From positions 468,499 to 532,498 of the forward strand of contig NZ_SOAX01000003.1 of the NCBI RefSeq assembly GCF_004364635.1: 64,000 bases of DNA, in the 5' to 3' direction. The notes under the pieces are model-generated. The model saw only the letters and a list, made by a program, of their open reading frames with translations. It was not told where the DNA came from and did no database searches. Source of the stretch: Halospina denitrificans (lineage in GTDB: Bacteria; Pseudomonadota; Gammaproteobacteria; Pseudomonadales; Oleiphilaceae). Shown here in pieces: positions 1-9,028 of the stretch. Every line of letters starts with the position of its first letter. Position 1 is the stretch's first letter. The position numbers were made by a program, and so were the translations under genes.

Positions 1-182
1 AGCGAGGTGGCCGCCCCCAGCAGCACGGCTCCGGCCGTCGCCTCACCGAGGCCCGTGCGATCGGCAAGCTGGTCCACCACCCGGGTAATGCGCGTCCCCG
101 CGATCGTAATGACCAGTGCACAGACGCTGAACACCAGGACTCCCTGTAGCAGAGTCCAGCTGTCAGGGTTGAAAATCGCCAC
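1..182 (-). CDS. Sodium/calcium antiporter family protein, N-terminal part (runs off the window)
   Basis: Only the first 60 or so codons are present; the gene continues beyond base 1. Reading from a GTG at 182 gives a hydrophobic first helix (LLQGVLVFSVCALVITIAGT), then a polar stretch ending ADRTGLGEA and the glycine-rich LLGAATSL. That pattern (ADRTGLGEA followed by a GA(A/T)SL segment) is typical of the first alpha repeat of CaCA-type Na+/Ca2+ exchangers. GTG is chosen because a strong GGAGGA ribosome site lies five bases upstream. The gene is divergent from nothing close: YkgJ follows in the same direction upstream. Transport specificity cannot be judged from this fragment. Confidence 0.7.
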   Translation of the reverse strand, partial: MAIFNPDSWTLLQGVLVFSVCALVITIAGTRITRVVDQLADRTGLGEATAGAVLLGAATS

Positions 183-241
183 CAGCGTCCTCCAGTTTCC
201 GCAGTGCGTACTTTTCCCTAAGGGAGCTCAAGCAAGGGAGC

Positions 242-577
242 TCACATTCCCTTTGCTCTTTCGGCACGACATTCATCGGAACCCATTTCAAATTCCCGAC
301 AGGGCCACGGGCGGTTTTCATAGATCGTACACATGAACGTCTCCCGATCCAAAGCGGAGCACCAACCATCCTCCAGACGCAACATGGTTTCACCCCCCCA
401 CTTATCGACAGCGATATGCCGTTCAGGAACACCGGTGTCGGAAATAATCATGACCTCTAAACGGCAGCAGCAAGCCCGACAATTTGAACAGGAAATCTCA
501 GGTTCGGTTACATTCTTTGCGGGAATAGTCATCGATCTATCGTCATTATCTGAGTTGGCTGTCATTGCTGCCTTCAC
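242..577 (-). CDS. YkgJ family cysteine-cluster protein
   Basis: A 111-residue protein with the family's cysteine pattern: CSNCRACCCR near residues 30-39, then a single Cys in GWCSALD, another in FMCTIYENRP and one in WPCREFEMG. These cysteines are thought to bind a zinc or iron-sulfur centre; the cellular role of the family is not established. Several in-frame Met codons occur near the N-terminus (residues 1, 5 and 16), so the true start may lie slightly inside. The start is 24 bases from a perfect palindrome at 601-618 that also faces the polyketide operon, so that element may serve this gene, the operon or both. Confidence 0.85.
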   Translation of the reverse strand: MKAAMTANSDNDDRSMTIPAKNVTEPEISCSNCRACCCRLEVMIISDTGVPERHIAVDKWGGETMLRLEDGWCSALDRETFMCTIYENRPWPCREFEMGSDECRAERAKGM

Positions 578-600
578 GCTTGAGGGCTTGGGCGTCGTCT

Positions 601-642
601 GTCTGTAACCGTACAGACGACACTTTGGCTTAAGTTTATTCT
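601..642 (+). promoter_or_regulatory. Palindromic regulatory element with a -10-like hexamer
   Basis: GTCTGTAACCGTACAGAC at 601-618 has perfect 7-base inverted arms around ACCG. TATTCT at 637-642 starts 31 bases after the TA in the left part of the site, the same spacing seen at the copies at 44821, 48885 and (minus strand) 39107-39126. It lies between the divergent YkgJ and type III polyketide synthase genes. Read as a promoter for the polyketide operon, the palindrome would overlap the -35 region. The role as an activator site is inference. Confidence 0.6.
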
Positions 643-736
643 TATTTCATCGGACGATCATTTCTACCGTCGCCAGTGCCAATACAGCTCACGCTTCACG
701 CTGAGCTGCTGGTTGCGATCAATCTGCGAGAATAGC

Positions 737-1831
737 ATGACAACAGCCCACATTAACGGGATCGGCACAGCAGTACCCGAGCACGATATTCATCAGCCCA
801 TTAATGCCGTGTTGCGCACCATGCTCCCCGACCAGCGCGCACGTCGGGTATTCGACCGCATGGCTGAGCATTCCGGCATTGGCCATCGCTATTCCTTTAT
901 GCGTGCAGACGGACGAGTGGATGAACAGGAGGTGGATGCGGGCGGCTTCTACCCGCGTGGCAACTTTCCCAGCACCAGTGCACGTATGGCACTCTACGAG
1001 ACGGAAGCTCCGCGTTTGGCGAAGAGCGCCGTGGCGGCCCTGGAACGTGAACTCCCAACGGGTATGCTGGATGAGATTACTCACCTGGTGGTTGCGTCAT
1101 GTACAGGCTTTACAGCACCGGGCCTGGACCTGCAGCTGGTGACAGGTCTGGGCCTGCGACCCGACGTACAACGTACTATGATTGGCTTTATGGGCTGTTC
1201 TGCGGCCGTGCCCGCCCTGCGAGTGGCGTATCAGGCGGTACAGACGGACCCAGTCGCCCGTGTCCTGGTCGTCAATCTGGAGTTGTGTTCGCTGCATCTG
1301 CAAGAGACCTCAGACCTGAACGCCCTGTTACCACTGACGTTGTTTGCTGACGGCGCCAGTGCCGCGCTGGTAACGGCACAGCCTACAGGCATTGCCCTGC
1401 TTGATTTCCTGGCGATTATTATTCCCGACAGTAGCGATCTGATGACCTGGCGTATTGGCGACCAGGGTTTCAACATGCACCTCTCGGGTCAGGTTCCGCA
1501 ACGGATCAAGCAGGCCCTGCGCGCGGAAATGGAACAGGCCGGAGCCAACAGGATATTGCGCGGAGAGCAGGTCAAGGATTATGACTTATGGGCTGTACAT
1601 CCTGGCGGCCGCGCGGTGATTGACGCTGTTGAGACTGGATTGGAACTTACTTCTGCTGACCTCAGTAGTTCGCGTCGCATACTGCACGACTATGGCAATA
1701 TGTCCTCGGCGACAGTCATGTTTGTGTTGCAGAACATGCTGCACCAACATCACCCCGAAGCACGTGGCCTGGCGATGGCCTTTGGCCCAGGCATGGTAGC
1801 TGAAACCTTCCGCTTCCGGATGGCGGGGTAA
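737..1831 (+). CDS. Type III polyketide synthase (chalcone/stilbene synthase family)
   Basis: A 364-residue ketosynthase of normal family length. It would condense an acyl-CoA starter with malonyl-CoA units to an alkylpyrone, alkylresorcinol or related aromatic product. The catalytic triad is visible: Cys144 in FMGCSAAVPAL, His278 in WAVHPGGRAVID and Asn311 in YGNMSSATVMF. The start at 737 (MTTAHINGIG) fits the family better than an upstream in-frame codon at 713. The methyltransferase gene starts 4 bases after the stop and an FAD oxidoreductase follows, a trio expected to make and then methylate and oxidise a polyketide. Product identity cannot be told from sequence; bacterial homologues often make membrane-associated phenolic lipids or pyrones. 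The palindromic element at 601-642 probably drives the operon. Confidence 0.92.
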   Translation: MTTAHINGIGTAVPEHDIHQPINAVLRTMLPDQRARRVFDRMAEHSGIGHRYSFMRADGRVDEQEVDAGGFYPRGNFPSTSARMALYETEAPRLAKSAVAALERELPTGMLDEITHLVVASCTGFTAPGLDLQLVTGLGLRPDVQRTMIGFMGCSAAVPALRVAYQAVQTDPVARVLVVNLELCSLHLQETSDLNALLPLTLFADGASAALVTAQPTGIALLDFLAIIIPDSSDLMTWRIGDQGFNMHLSGQVPQRIKQALRAEMEQAGANRILRGEQVKDYDLWAVHPGGRAVIDAVETGLELTSADLSSSRRILHDYGNMSSATVMFVLQNMLHQHHPEARGLAMAFGPGMVAETFRFRMAG

Positions 1832-1835
1832 TACC

Positions 1836-2537
1836 ATGAAATTGCTCAAAGAGCGCAGTACCGACCCCGAGTTGATGGATGATGACGACACCAGCAACGC
1901 AGATTACAACCAGTGCCTGGCTGATCTGACATCGGTCAATCGTATCACCCGGACTCATCAGCCAACATTGCGCTGGCTGGATCAAGCGATACGCACTTTA
2001 CCGGCGAACACACCCATTACCATTCTCGATGTCGCCTGTGGCCAGGGTGATTTACTGCGGATGATTCATCGCTTTGCCACTCAGCGTAATCTCAGGGTCA
2101 CACTGCAAGGCCTCGACCTGAATCCGAACAGCGCCATCGCCGCCCGGCAGGCCACCCCGTCGAGTATGGCTATTACCTATTACACGGGTGACGTCTTTAC
2201 GTTTACGCCTGAACCGCCTCCCGATTTCATCGTGAGCTCGCAGTTCACCCATCACCTCAGTGATAGTCAGGTCGTGAGCTTCCTCCAATGGATGGAGCAT
2301 CATGCACGGCATGGATGGTTTATTGCCGACCTGCAGCGTCATCCGCTGGCATACTATGGCTATTCGCTACTGGCGAGGCTGGCACGCTGGCACCCTATCG
2401 TCCGTCATGACGGGGCAGTCTCCGTTGCGCGGAGTTTTCGTCGTGCTGATTGGCAGGCTCTGCTGGCGCAAGCGGGCATCCCGGCGGATATTCGCTGGCA
2501 TATGCCATTTCGTCTGTGTGTAGGACGGCTGAAATAA
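1836..2537 (+). CDS. Class I SAM-dependent methyltransferase of the polyketide operon
   Basis: A 233-residue protein with the SAM-binding motif ILDVACGQGDLLRM near residues 50-63 and a following acidic residue in QGLDLNPNS. The region FIVSSQFTHHLSD resembles motif IV/post II of class I methyltransferases. It starts 4 bases after the synthase stop and is followed after 5 bases by the FAD oxidoreductase, so translation is probably coupled. By context it would O- or C-methylate the polyketide product; this is inference. It is not a membrane isoprenylcysteine-type methyltransferase such as those in some alkylresorcinol operons. Confidence 0.88.
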   Translation: MKLLKERSTDPELMDDDDTSNADYNQCLADLTSVNRITRTHQPTLRWLDQAIRTLPANTPITILDVACGQGDLLRMIHRFATQRNLRVTLQGLDLNPNSAIAARQATPSSMAITYYTGDVFTFTPEPPPDFIVSSQFTHHLSDSQVVSFLQWMEHHARHGWFIADLQRHPLAYYGYSLLARLARWHPIVRHDGAVSVARSFRRADWQALLAQAGIPADIRWHMPFRLCVGRLK

Positions 2538-2542
2538 CGGCC

Positions 2543-3715
2543 ATGCAAACCACTGCCTCTACAGAAATGCCACCCACCACAGCCGAAGTGGCCGTCGTGG
2601 GTGGCGGCCTGGCTGGAGCCGGCGCGGCCTGTGTATTGGCGAAGGCAGGTCATGAGGTGATGCTGTTGGAGCGTGAGGCCTCTGCCACCCACAAAATCTG
2701 CGGCGAATTTCTGAGCACGGAAACGCAGGGCTATCTCAGACGACTTGGTCTGGATCTGGATGGACTTGGTGGTCACGTCGTCTCCCACTTGCGGCTCGTC
2801 CGCGAGAACACAATCGTGGAAACAGCCCTGCCGTTTAATGGCATGGGTCTTTCGCGCTACCGTCTGGATGAGGCATTGCTGAATCATGCCTGCCAGTGTG
2901 GCGCGCAACTCTCGCGTGGCCAGCGTGCCAGTGTTGCTGACATCAGTGGGTCTATTGATCTCGACGTTCAAAATGCTGGAACAGTCAGAACCAACACATT
3001 ATTTCTGGCCACGGGCAAGCATGATCTGCGTGAATTGCGGCGCCATCCCGATACCCCGCCCGAAGACCTGGTCGGCTTCAAAATGCATTTCGATGTTGAT
3101 AGCACGCAGCGTCACGCGCTCGCAAACCATGTCGAATTGGTCCTGTTTGCTCATGGGTATGCAGGGCTGCAGCGCGTGGAGGATGGTCGGGTCAACCTCT
3201 GCCTGTTGGCTGAAGGTAGCTGGCTGAAAGCATGTGGGGGTACCTGGGAAGGCTTACTGGAAGAACTGTTGCGCACCTGTCCACACTTGCAGCGACGCCT
3301 ATCCAATGCCACACCCCTGCTGTCACAGCCTCTGACTATTTACCGCGTACCTTATGGTTTTGTCTATAATCCGCCTGCCAATAGTGCGGGCAACATCTAT
3401 CGGTTAGGAGATCAGGTTGGGGTGATTTCTTCGTTTTCCGGTGATGGGATGGGTATTGCGCTCCACAGTGGAGTCGTGGCTGCTACCCATTATCTCGCGG
3501 GTTTGGACGCGGGCAGTTATCATCGCAGGATCCGTCACGATATTGCCAGCCAGATCTGGCGGGCTGGCCTCCTCTATCGCGCAAGCCGCTGGGCGCCCAG
3601 CCAGCGGCTGCTCATGGGCTGGACACGTTTGATGCCTCGTAGCCTGCGTCTCGCCGCCAGCCTGACTCGAATACCTCCTTCTGCCGTGACGCAGGCCATG
3701 GAGCGCATACCTTAA
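2543..3715 (+). CDS. FAD-dependent oxidoreductase, geranylgeranyl-reductase-like, of the polyketide operon
   Basis: A 390-residue flavoprotein. The dinucleotide-binding motif VVGGGLAGAGAACVLAKAG lies near residues 19-37, followed by the acidic LLERE. KICGEFLS (near residue 52) and GDGMGIALHSG toward the C-terminus are conserved in the group of FAD monooxygenases and geranylgeranyl reductases. ATG at 2543 is chosen because it directly precedes the Rossmann motif; an upstream in-frame start at 2450 would overlap the methyltransferase by 88 bases. In this operon it probably hydroxylates or reduces the polyketide ring or chain. No transporter or regulator is attached to the operon. Confidence 0.88.
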   Translation: MQTTASTEMPPTTAEVAVVGGGLAGAGAACVLAKAGHEVMLLEREASATHKICGEFLSTETQGYLRRLGLDLDGLGGHVVSHLRLVRENTIVETALPFNGMGLSRYRLDEALLNHACQCGAQLSRGQRASVADISGSIDLDVQNAGTVRTNTLFLATGKHDLRELRRHPDTPPEDLVGFKMHFDVDSTQRHALANHVELVLFAHGYAGLQRVEDGRVNLCLLAEGSWLKACGGTWEGLLEELLRTCPHLQRRLSNATPLLSQPLTIYRVPYGFVYNPPANSAGNIYRLGDQVGVISSFSGDGMGIALHSGVVAATHYLAGLDAGSYHRRIRHDIASQIWRAGLLYRASRWAPSQRLLMGWTRLMPRSLRLAASLTRIPPSAVTQAMERIP

Positions 3716-3834
3716 GGGAAACTGACCTGCCGCACTGACCGCTGCCGGCACCTTTTATGGAAACCCCATGCGGTTGGGATACCCTGAGTGTAAACCGTGT
3801 CAGGATGTCATTCTGAACCAACAGGACGCAGCCT

Positions 3835-4899
3835 ATGTCGGCCGCCAGCAACGAAATCAATCTGCGCCAGACCCTGTCGTTTCTGAGTGATCCGGCCAGC
3901 TATACGGACAATCCGGAAACGGTCGAGTGCGTCGAAACCCGTATGTCGTGGGTCTTCCTCACCACGCATTACGTCTACAAGATGAAAAAGCCCGTCGTCC
4001 TTCCCTATCTGGATTTCACAACACTGGATAAGCGACGCGCCAATTGCGTGGAGGAAGTTCGGCTCAACCGCCGGCTGGCACGCGACGTCTACCTGGACGT
4101 GTTGGCGGTCACCCGAGAGCGTGACGGCCAGCTGGTGTTTGATGGCGACGGGGAGCCTTTCGAATGGCTTGTCTGGATGCGCCGGCTGCCCCGCGAACAA
4201 ATGCTTGACCAGGCGCTGGCCAGGGACCGGGCCGATCCGCGCGACCTGCGCCATTGCGCCCGTGTGCTGGTCGAGTTCTACCGGTCGTGTTCACCGGCCA
4301 TCCGGGACCCCAACACCTACATTGAAAAGCTGCACCAGGCCATCGACGAGGACCTGAACGGTCTCGCTCATCCCTCCTGCGCGCTGGACCCTGCTGTATT
4401 CCAGCAGCCTGCCAACATCCTGCTCGACTGCCTGAACCAGCGGCGGGACTGGTTTGAGGCGCGCGTGGATCAAGGCTATGTCATCGAAGGGCATGGCGAC
4501 CTGCGTCCAGAGCACGTCTGTCTGTCGCGCCCGCCGGTATTCATTGACTGCCTGGAGTTCAGCCGCGAGCTTCGCACCCTCGATGTCGCGGATGAGTTGG
4601 GCTACCTGTTCCTCGAGTGCGAATGCCTCGGCGCGCCGGAAGTGGAAGGCATTATGGCAGACGAATATGTGACGTATTCCGGGAATCCGCTCCCCGGCGG
4701 TCTGCTGGCCTTCTACAAGTCCCGGCGCGCAATGTTGCGTGCCCGGTTATGCCTCGCTCACCTGGGCGGGAATCTTCCCGATGAAACGGAGAAGCGCTGG
4801 CGTGATCGGGCCGGGGACTACCTCAAACGGGCTGCTCACCATGCCAACAGCGCAAGGGACTTCGCCCTTACCACGCCATCGGATCAGGATCAGGGGTAG
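3835..4899 (+). CDS. Aminoglycoside-phosphotransferase-like kinase domain protein (COG2187 type)
   Basis: A 354-residue protein with a phosphotransferase (APH) fold signature: YVYKMKKPV near residue 48 looks like the ATP-binding lysine strand, HGDLRPEHV (near residue 220) is the catalytic loop and FIDCLEF the metal-binding strand. COG2187 proteins are often about 500 residues because a P-loop kinase domain follows; no Walker A is visible here, so this is the short form. Substrate unknown. The last 10 bases overlap the convergent PRPP synthetase gene. Confidence 0.75.
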   Translation: MSAASNEINLRQTLSFLSDPASYTDNPETVECVETRMSWVFLTTHYVYKMKKPVVLPYLDFTTLDKRRANCVEEVRLNRRLARDVYLDVLAVTRERDGQLVFDGDGEPFEWLVWMRRLPREQMLDQALARDRADPRDLRHCARVLVEFYRSCSPAIRDPNTYIEKLHQAIDEDLNGLAHPSCALDPAVFQQPANILLDCLNQRRDWFEARVDQGYVIEGHGDLRPEHVCLSRPPVFIDCLEFSRELRTLDVADELGYLFLECECLGAPEVEGIMADEYVTYSGNPLPGGLLAFYKSRRAMLRARLCLAHLGGNLPDETEKRWRDRAGDYLKRAAHHANSARDFALTTPSDQDQG

Positions 4900-5864
4900 A
4901 CACCGAGCTCTGTCAACGAGCCGCCCTCGGCCAGGCGCCGGAGCGCATCCGCCAACAAAGGCGCCACCGAAACAACCTCCAGTCCCTCCCATTCAATCCG
5001 GCGTCCCGGCCGGGAGGCGGGGACGGTGTCGGTGACCACAACGCCATCAAGCTCTGAGTCCGAAAGTACCCGGTCGGCCTCGGGCGAAAAAACTCCATGC
5101 GTGGCGGCCGCAAGAATCCGGGCTGCGCCCTGCTCCCGACAGGCCCGTGCCGCGCGAGCCAGAGTGCCTCCGCTACTGATCAGGTCGTCGACGAGGATAA
5201 CATCGCACCCTGCCACATCCGCCACCAAACGCTCCCCACTGACCACACCGGCGCTGCGGTGTTTCTCCATGAACCCACTACCCGGTTCACGCCCAAGCTG
5301 TTCTGCCAGTACCCCACGAAAGAGTTCGGCCCGCTTAATCCCACCCACATCGGGGGAGATGACGACAATATTCTCAGACAGGTTAGGCAGAAGGTGGGAT
5401 GCCAACACCGGCGCTGCGGTGAGGTGGTCGGTACCGATGCGGAAGGCATTCTCGAAGGCGGCCAGGTTGTGTACATCCAGGGTCAGGACGCGGTCGGTGC
5501 CCACGGCCTCAAACAGGGCCGCAACATGGCGCGTGGAAACCGGATCCCGGGGCTTGGTGCGCCGGTCCTTACGCGCATAACAGAGGTACGGAAGTAACAC
5601 CGTCAAGCGGGCGGCGCCAGCATCGCGCAGTGCGCCGAGCAGCAGCAGCGTCTGCATCAGGCGATCGGGTACGCTGCGCTCAGTGTCGCCGTGGAGGGAG
5701 GCAAGCAGGTAGACGTCGTGATCACGCACTGATTCGAGTGCCCGCAGCTTGCACTCACCATCCTCAAACCAACGCTGCTCATGAGCGGCCACCGCGATAC
5801 CCGCCTGCTCCGCCACGCGGTGCCCGAGTTCCGAATCAAGCGCAAAAAAGCTGATATCCTGCAT
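4890..5864 (-). CDS. Ribose-phosphate pyrophosphokinase (PRPP synthetase) family, divergent paralogue
   Basis: A 324-residue PRPP synthetase-like protein. The PRPP-binding loop VILVDDLISSGGTLARAA is intact, and YLCYARKDRRTKPRDPVSTR corresponds to the flexible/ATP-binding loop of the family. It would transfer pyrophosphate from ATP to ribose 5-phosphate. The sequence differs enough from the housekeeping Prs (short C-terminus, unusual N-terminus SFFALDSELGHRVAEQ) that I read it as a second, specialised copy. It stands alone, convergent with the COG2187 gene and overlapping it by 10 bases. The physiological role is not shown by context. Confidence 0.85.
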   Translation of the reverse strand: MQDISFFALDSELGHRVAEQAGIAVAAHEQRWFEDGECKLRALESVRDHDVYLLASLHGDTERSVPDRLMQTLLLLGALRDAGAARLTVLLPYLCYARKDRRTKPRDPVSTRHVAALFEAVGTDRVLTLDVHNLAAFENAFRIGTDHLTAAPVLASHLLPNLSENIVVISPDVGGIKRAELFRGVLAEQLGREPGSGFMEKHRSAGVVSGERLVADVAGCDVILVDDLISSGGTLARAARACREQGAARILAAATHGVFSPEADRVLSDSELDGVVVTDTVPASRPGRRIEWEGLEVVSVAPLLADALRRLAEGGSLTELGVYP

Positions 5865-5971
5865 AGTATCCCTACCGGATGCGATTTTTTATTCTATTCA
5901 ATTCTGCAGGATTGAAGGCGGGTCCGGATTGACTGGGGTCACCTGACCCAGCGGAACAGAAGCGCGGAGCT

Positions 5972-6256
5972 ATGGAACCGATCGACTACAATGGCACTCC
6001 AACCCTCAGCTTCAGGCAGGTGGATAGCATGAACGGGTTTACCAAGGGGACGACCTTCCGCCTGTTCAAACGGGCTGGGGATGCCCTTCAGGAAGGCCGG
6101 GATTTTTTCTATCTGCCCGCGTCGGAGTACAGTGAGTGGATCGGGACACTCCGTGCCGCCGGAAGGATCTACCCGTCTTCGCGGCACCTGGTTCTGCTGA
6201 CCCGTGAGGGCTATGAGCGACTGCAGGACCTCTCGAGCACATCCAATAACCGGTAG
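5972..6256 (+). CDS. Small protein resembling an ORF6N-type DNA-binding domain
   Basis: A 94-residue protein with TPTLSFRQVDSMNGFTKG, then LFKRAGDALQEGRDFFYL and LVLLTREGYERLQDL at the C-terminus. The order (recognition of a 'MNG..KGT' helix, a 'L.EG.DFF.L' strand and 'LLT..GY..L') resembles ORF6N/KilA-type domains, which bind DNA, but the similarity is judged by eye only. No clear Shine-Dalgarno decides the start. It is followed by a small membrane protein gene on the same strand. Confidence 0.5.
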   Translation: MEPIDYNGTPTLSFRQVDSMNGFTKGTTFRLFKRAGDALQEGRDFFYLPASEYSEWIGTLRAAGRIYPSSRHLVLLTREGYERLQDLSSTSNNR

Positions 6257-6322
6257 ATCAAGCAGGCCGTAAACGTTACTGGCAGGGAAGCTGTCAGCAA
6301 TCAACCCCACAAGGAGAAAATC

Positions 6323-6505
6323 ATGTCGGTCACTGAATGGATCATTCTTATCGCCGTCCTGGGCTCGCTGCTGGGCGGGCTCTTCATGCTGAAAAACAGA
6401 GCCCACAAGCTGGAGGTCTCCAAAGAACAGATGGAGCGGATCCGCCAGCGCAAGGAGGAACTGGAAGAACAGGAAGAGCGCGAAAAGGCAGAGAACGACC
6501 AGTGA
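6323..6505 (+). CDS. Small single-pass membrane protein (DUF2897-like)
   Basis: A 60-residue protein with one N-terminal membrane helix (WIILIAVLGSLLGGLFML, residues 6-23) and a strongly charged C-terminal helix (KEQMERIRQRKEELEEQEER). The ribosome site AAGGAG precedes the ATG. The layout matches small DUF2897-type or PspB-like proteins; function unknown. A weak GC hairpin (6525-6539) lies just after the stop. Confidence 0.65.
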   Translation: MSVTEWIILIAVLGSLLGGLFMLKNRAHKLEVSKEQMERIRQRKEELEEQEEREKAENDQ

Positions 6506-6663
6506 GGCGAGTCACGCGAGGGAATCCGGTGATACCGGACTGTTCCCAAGAACCTTTCCGCGAAACGGACTAAGCGGGGGGTTGTAGACTTGGTTGCACA
6601 GGCTGAGCTCCAGCACGAACCAGATGCTTGAGATAATTGCTGTAAACAGGAAAAGGCTTACCC

Positions 6664-7110
6664 ATGAGCGATTCAGATTCAAACAACGCGCGTCAAACTG
6701 GCGACCCGGACGCAAATAATCCTGGATTTCCCAAGATCAGCAATTCGGAACATTTTTTCATTGTTGGCGGCTTCGACGTTATCATGAAGTTGCTGCTGAT
6801 TCTGACCGGGCTGATGACCTTAGGCGCTGCCGGAATAGAGATCGTGGGCATCTACGAAAATGGAACCATAGACCTCGCTGATATTCTGATGATGTTTCTC
6901 TATACCGAGGTGGTTGCAATGGTGGTGGTCTCATACACCGGGCGAGGATCACCCTTTATCTACCCGATTTTCATCGCTATTACTGCTCTGTCGCGACTGA
7001 TAGTGCTGCAGGGCAAAGAGATGGATCCACAGAATATCCTGTTCGAGGCCGGATCAATCGTGCTGTTGGCTATCGCGGCCATCGTGATAGTGCGTTTGCC
7101 CCGGCGTTAA
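6664..7110 (+). CDS. PsiE family (phosphate-starvation-inducible) membrane protein
   Basis: A 148-residue inner-membrane protein with a hydrophilic N-terminus and four predicted membrane helices. The motif LYTEVVAMVVVSY and the segment SRLIVLQGKEMDPQNILFEAG are characteristic of PsiE. PsiE is induced by phosphate limitation in Escherichia coli; its function is not well defined. No Pho box could be confirmed upstream. It sits between the small DUF2897-like protein and recQ. Confidence 0.85.
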   Translation: MSDSDSNNARQTGDPDANNPGFPKISNSEHFFIVGGFDVIMKLLLILTGLMTLGAAGIEIVGIYENGTIDLADILMMFLYTEVVAMVVVSYTGRGSPFIYPIFIAITALSRLIVLQGKEMDPQNILFEAGSIVLLAIAAIVIVRLPRR

Positions 7111-7158
7111 TCGCCTTTCTTTCAAAGATCACACTACCGACAAGGAGTCATTGCCCTG

Positions 7159-9027
7159 ATGTTCGATAACAGCGTCGCCCCCGAAATGGATTTTGAGCAG
7201 GCCGCGCACCGCACCCTGCAGGATGTCTTCGGTTACGAGCACTTCCGTGGCCGCCAGCTGGAAATCATCCGCTCGCTGGTGGAAGGCCGCAACGCGCTGG
7301 TGCTGATGCCCACTGGCGGCGGTAAATCGCTGTGTTACCAGATTCCCGCCCTCCTGCGCCCGGGGCTGGCGGTGGTGGTATCGCCATTGATTGCGCTGAT
7401 GCGCGACCAGGTGGAGGCGTTGCAGCACAATGGGGTGCGCGCAGCCTACCTGAACTCCAGCCTGGACCCGGCCGCGCAGCGCGAGATCGAGCAGTCCGTG
7501 GCGGCCGGGGAACTGGACCTGCTCTACGTGGCGCCGGAGCGACTTCTTGGCGAAAGCACCCTGGGGTTGCTCCAGGGCGTGACGGTCTCGCTGTTCGCCA
7601 TCGACGAGGCCCACTGTGTCTCCCAGTGGGGGCACGACTTCCGGCCCGAGTACATGAAACTGGACGTGCTGCGCCAACGCTTCCCCGATGTGCCGCGCAT
7701 TGCGCTCACCGCCACGGCGGACAACCGCACCCGCGAGGAAATCAGGCGCCAGCTCCTGCCAGACGGCGCCGAAACCTACATTGCCAGCTTCGACCGCCCC
7801 AACATCCGCTACAGCGTGGGCCTGAAGGGCAATGCCAAGAACCAGCTCCTGGCCTTCATCCGCAAGGGCCACGAGGGCGAATCCGGCATTGTGTACTGCA
7901 TGAGCCGCAAGCGCACCGAGTCCACTGCGGAGTGGCTGAACAGCCAGGGCGTCCCGGCAGTGGCCTATCACGCGGGACTGGACCAACAGACCCGCCAGCA
8001 CCACCAGCAGCGTTTCCTGCATGAGGACGGGCTGGTCGTGGTGGCGACGGTGGCCTTCGGAATGGGCATCGACAAGCCCGATGTGCGCTTCGTGGCCCAC
8101 CTGGACCTGCCCAAGAGCATCGAGGCGTACTACCAGGAAACCGGCCGCGCCGGGCGTGACGGGGATCCGGCCGATGCCTGGATGGTCTATGGCCTTCAGG
8201 ATGTCTACCAGGTACGACAGATGCTGGCGGCGTCCAACGCCGAGGCGATTCAGCAGAAGGCGGAGCGCGAACGCCTGGAGGCCCTGCTCTCGTTCTGTGA
8301 GGCCACGGGCTGCCGCCGACAGGTGCTGCTGCGCTATTTCGGAGAGGAACACGAAGGGAATTGCGGGAACTGTGACAACTGCCTGCAGCCACCCAGGACC
8401 TGGGACGCGACCGAACCCGCCCGCAAGGCCCTGTCCTGCGTCTACCGTACCGGCCAGCGCTTCGGCGCCGCCCATGTCACGGACGTACTCATGGGCAAGA
8501 CCAATGACCGCCTCTCGCGGCTGCGCCACGACCAGCTCAGCACCTTCGGGATAGGGGCGGATCTCTCCAAGCAGGCCTGGCACTCGATCCTTCGCCAACT
8601 GCTGGCCCACGGTCACCTGCAGAGCGACCCGGAGGGTCACGGCGGCCTGCAGCTTGCCCCGCGATGCCGCGAGCTGCTGCGTGGCGAACAGGCACTGGAG
8701 CTGCGCGAGGATATCCTGCCCACATCCAGCAAACGAAAGGCTGCGGCCGGAACCGGCCGAAAGGCACCGCCGGATGTTCCCGCCGGCCCCCACTGGGAAC
8801 GGCTGCGCCAGTTCCGCAAGGAGTTGGCGGATGCCGAGGGTGTGCCCCCCTACATCATCTTCCACGACGCCACACTCAAGGAAATGCTCCACGCGCGCCC
8901 CGCCACCCTGGAACAGATGGGCGAATTGCCCGGTATTGGGCAGGCCAAGCTGGAGCGTTACGGGGAACAATTCCTGAGCGTTATCCAGGAGCTTGATACC
9001 GCGCCCGAGCAGGCAGAAACTGACTAG
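7159..9027 (+). CDS. recQ: ATP-dependent DNA helicase RecQ
   Basis: A 622-residue RecQ of normal length. Order of motifs: [12 protein letters not shown] (Walker A, near residue 50), [18 protein letters not shown] (Walker B plus the aromatic-rich loop), [11 protein letters not shown] (motif VI), a zinc-binding set with [13 protein letters not shown] and CGNCDNC, a winged-helix region, and a C-terminal HRDC domain with [16 protein letters not shown]. RecQ unwinds DNA 3'-5' in recombination and fork repair. AAGGAG lies about 10 bases before the start. It is convergent with the lipoprotein gene, leaving one base between the two stops. Confidence 0.97.
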   Translation: MFDNSVAPEMDFEQAAHRTLQDVFGYEHFRGRQLEIIRSLVEGRNALVLMPTGGGKSLCYQIPALLRPGLAVVVSPLIALMRDQVEALQHNGVRAAYLNSSLDPAAQREIEQSVAAGELDLLYVAPERLLGESTLGLLQGVTVSLFAIDEAHCVSQWGHDFRPEYMKLDVLRQRFPDVPRIALTATADNRTREEIRRQLLPDGAETYIASFDRPNIRYSVGLKGNAKNQLLAFIRKGHEGESGIVYCMSRKRTESTAEWLNSQGVPAVAYHAGLDQQTRQHHQQRFLHEDGLVVVATVAFGMGIDKPDVRFVAHLDLPKSIEAYYQETGRAGRDGDPADAWMVYGLQDVYQVRQMLAASNAEAIQQKAERERLEALLSFCEATGCRRQVLLRYFGEEHEGNCGNCDNCLQPPRTWDATEPARKALSCVYRTGQRFGAAHVTDVLMGKTNDRLSRLRHDQLSTFGIGADLSKQAWHSILRQLLAHGHLQSDPEGHGGLQLAPRCRELLRGEQALELREDILPTSSKRKAAAGTGRKAPPDVPAGPHWERLRQFRKELADAEGVPPYIIFHDATLKEMLHARPATLEQMGELPGIGQAKLERYGEQFLSVIQELDTAPEQAETD

Positions 9028-9028
9028 G

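Noticed and set aside
7129..8970. Long open frame antisense to recQ (613 codons)
   Set aside because: It mirrors the recQ frame on the opposite strand, lacks a ribosome site and recognisable domains, and recQ is unmistakable. High GC makes such antisense frames common.
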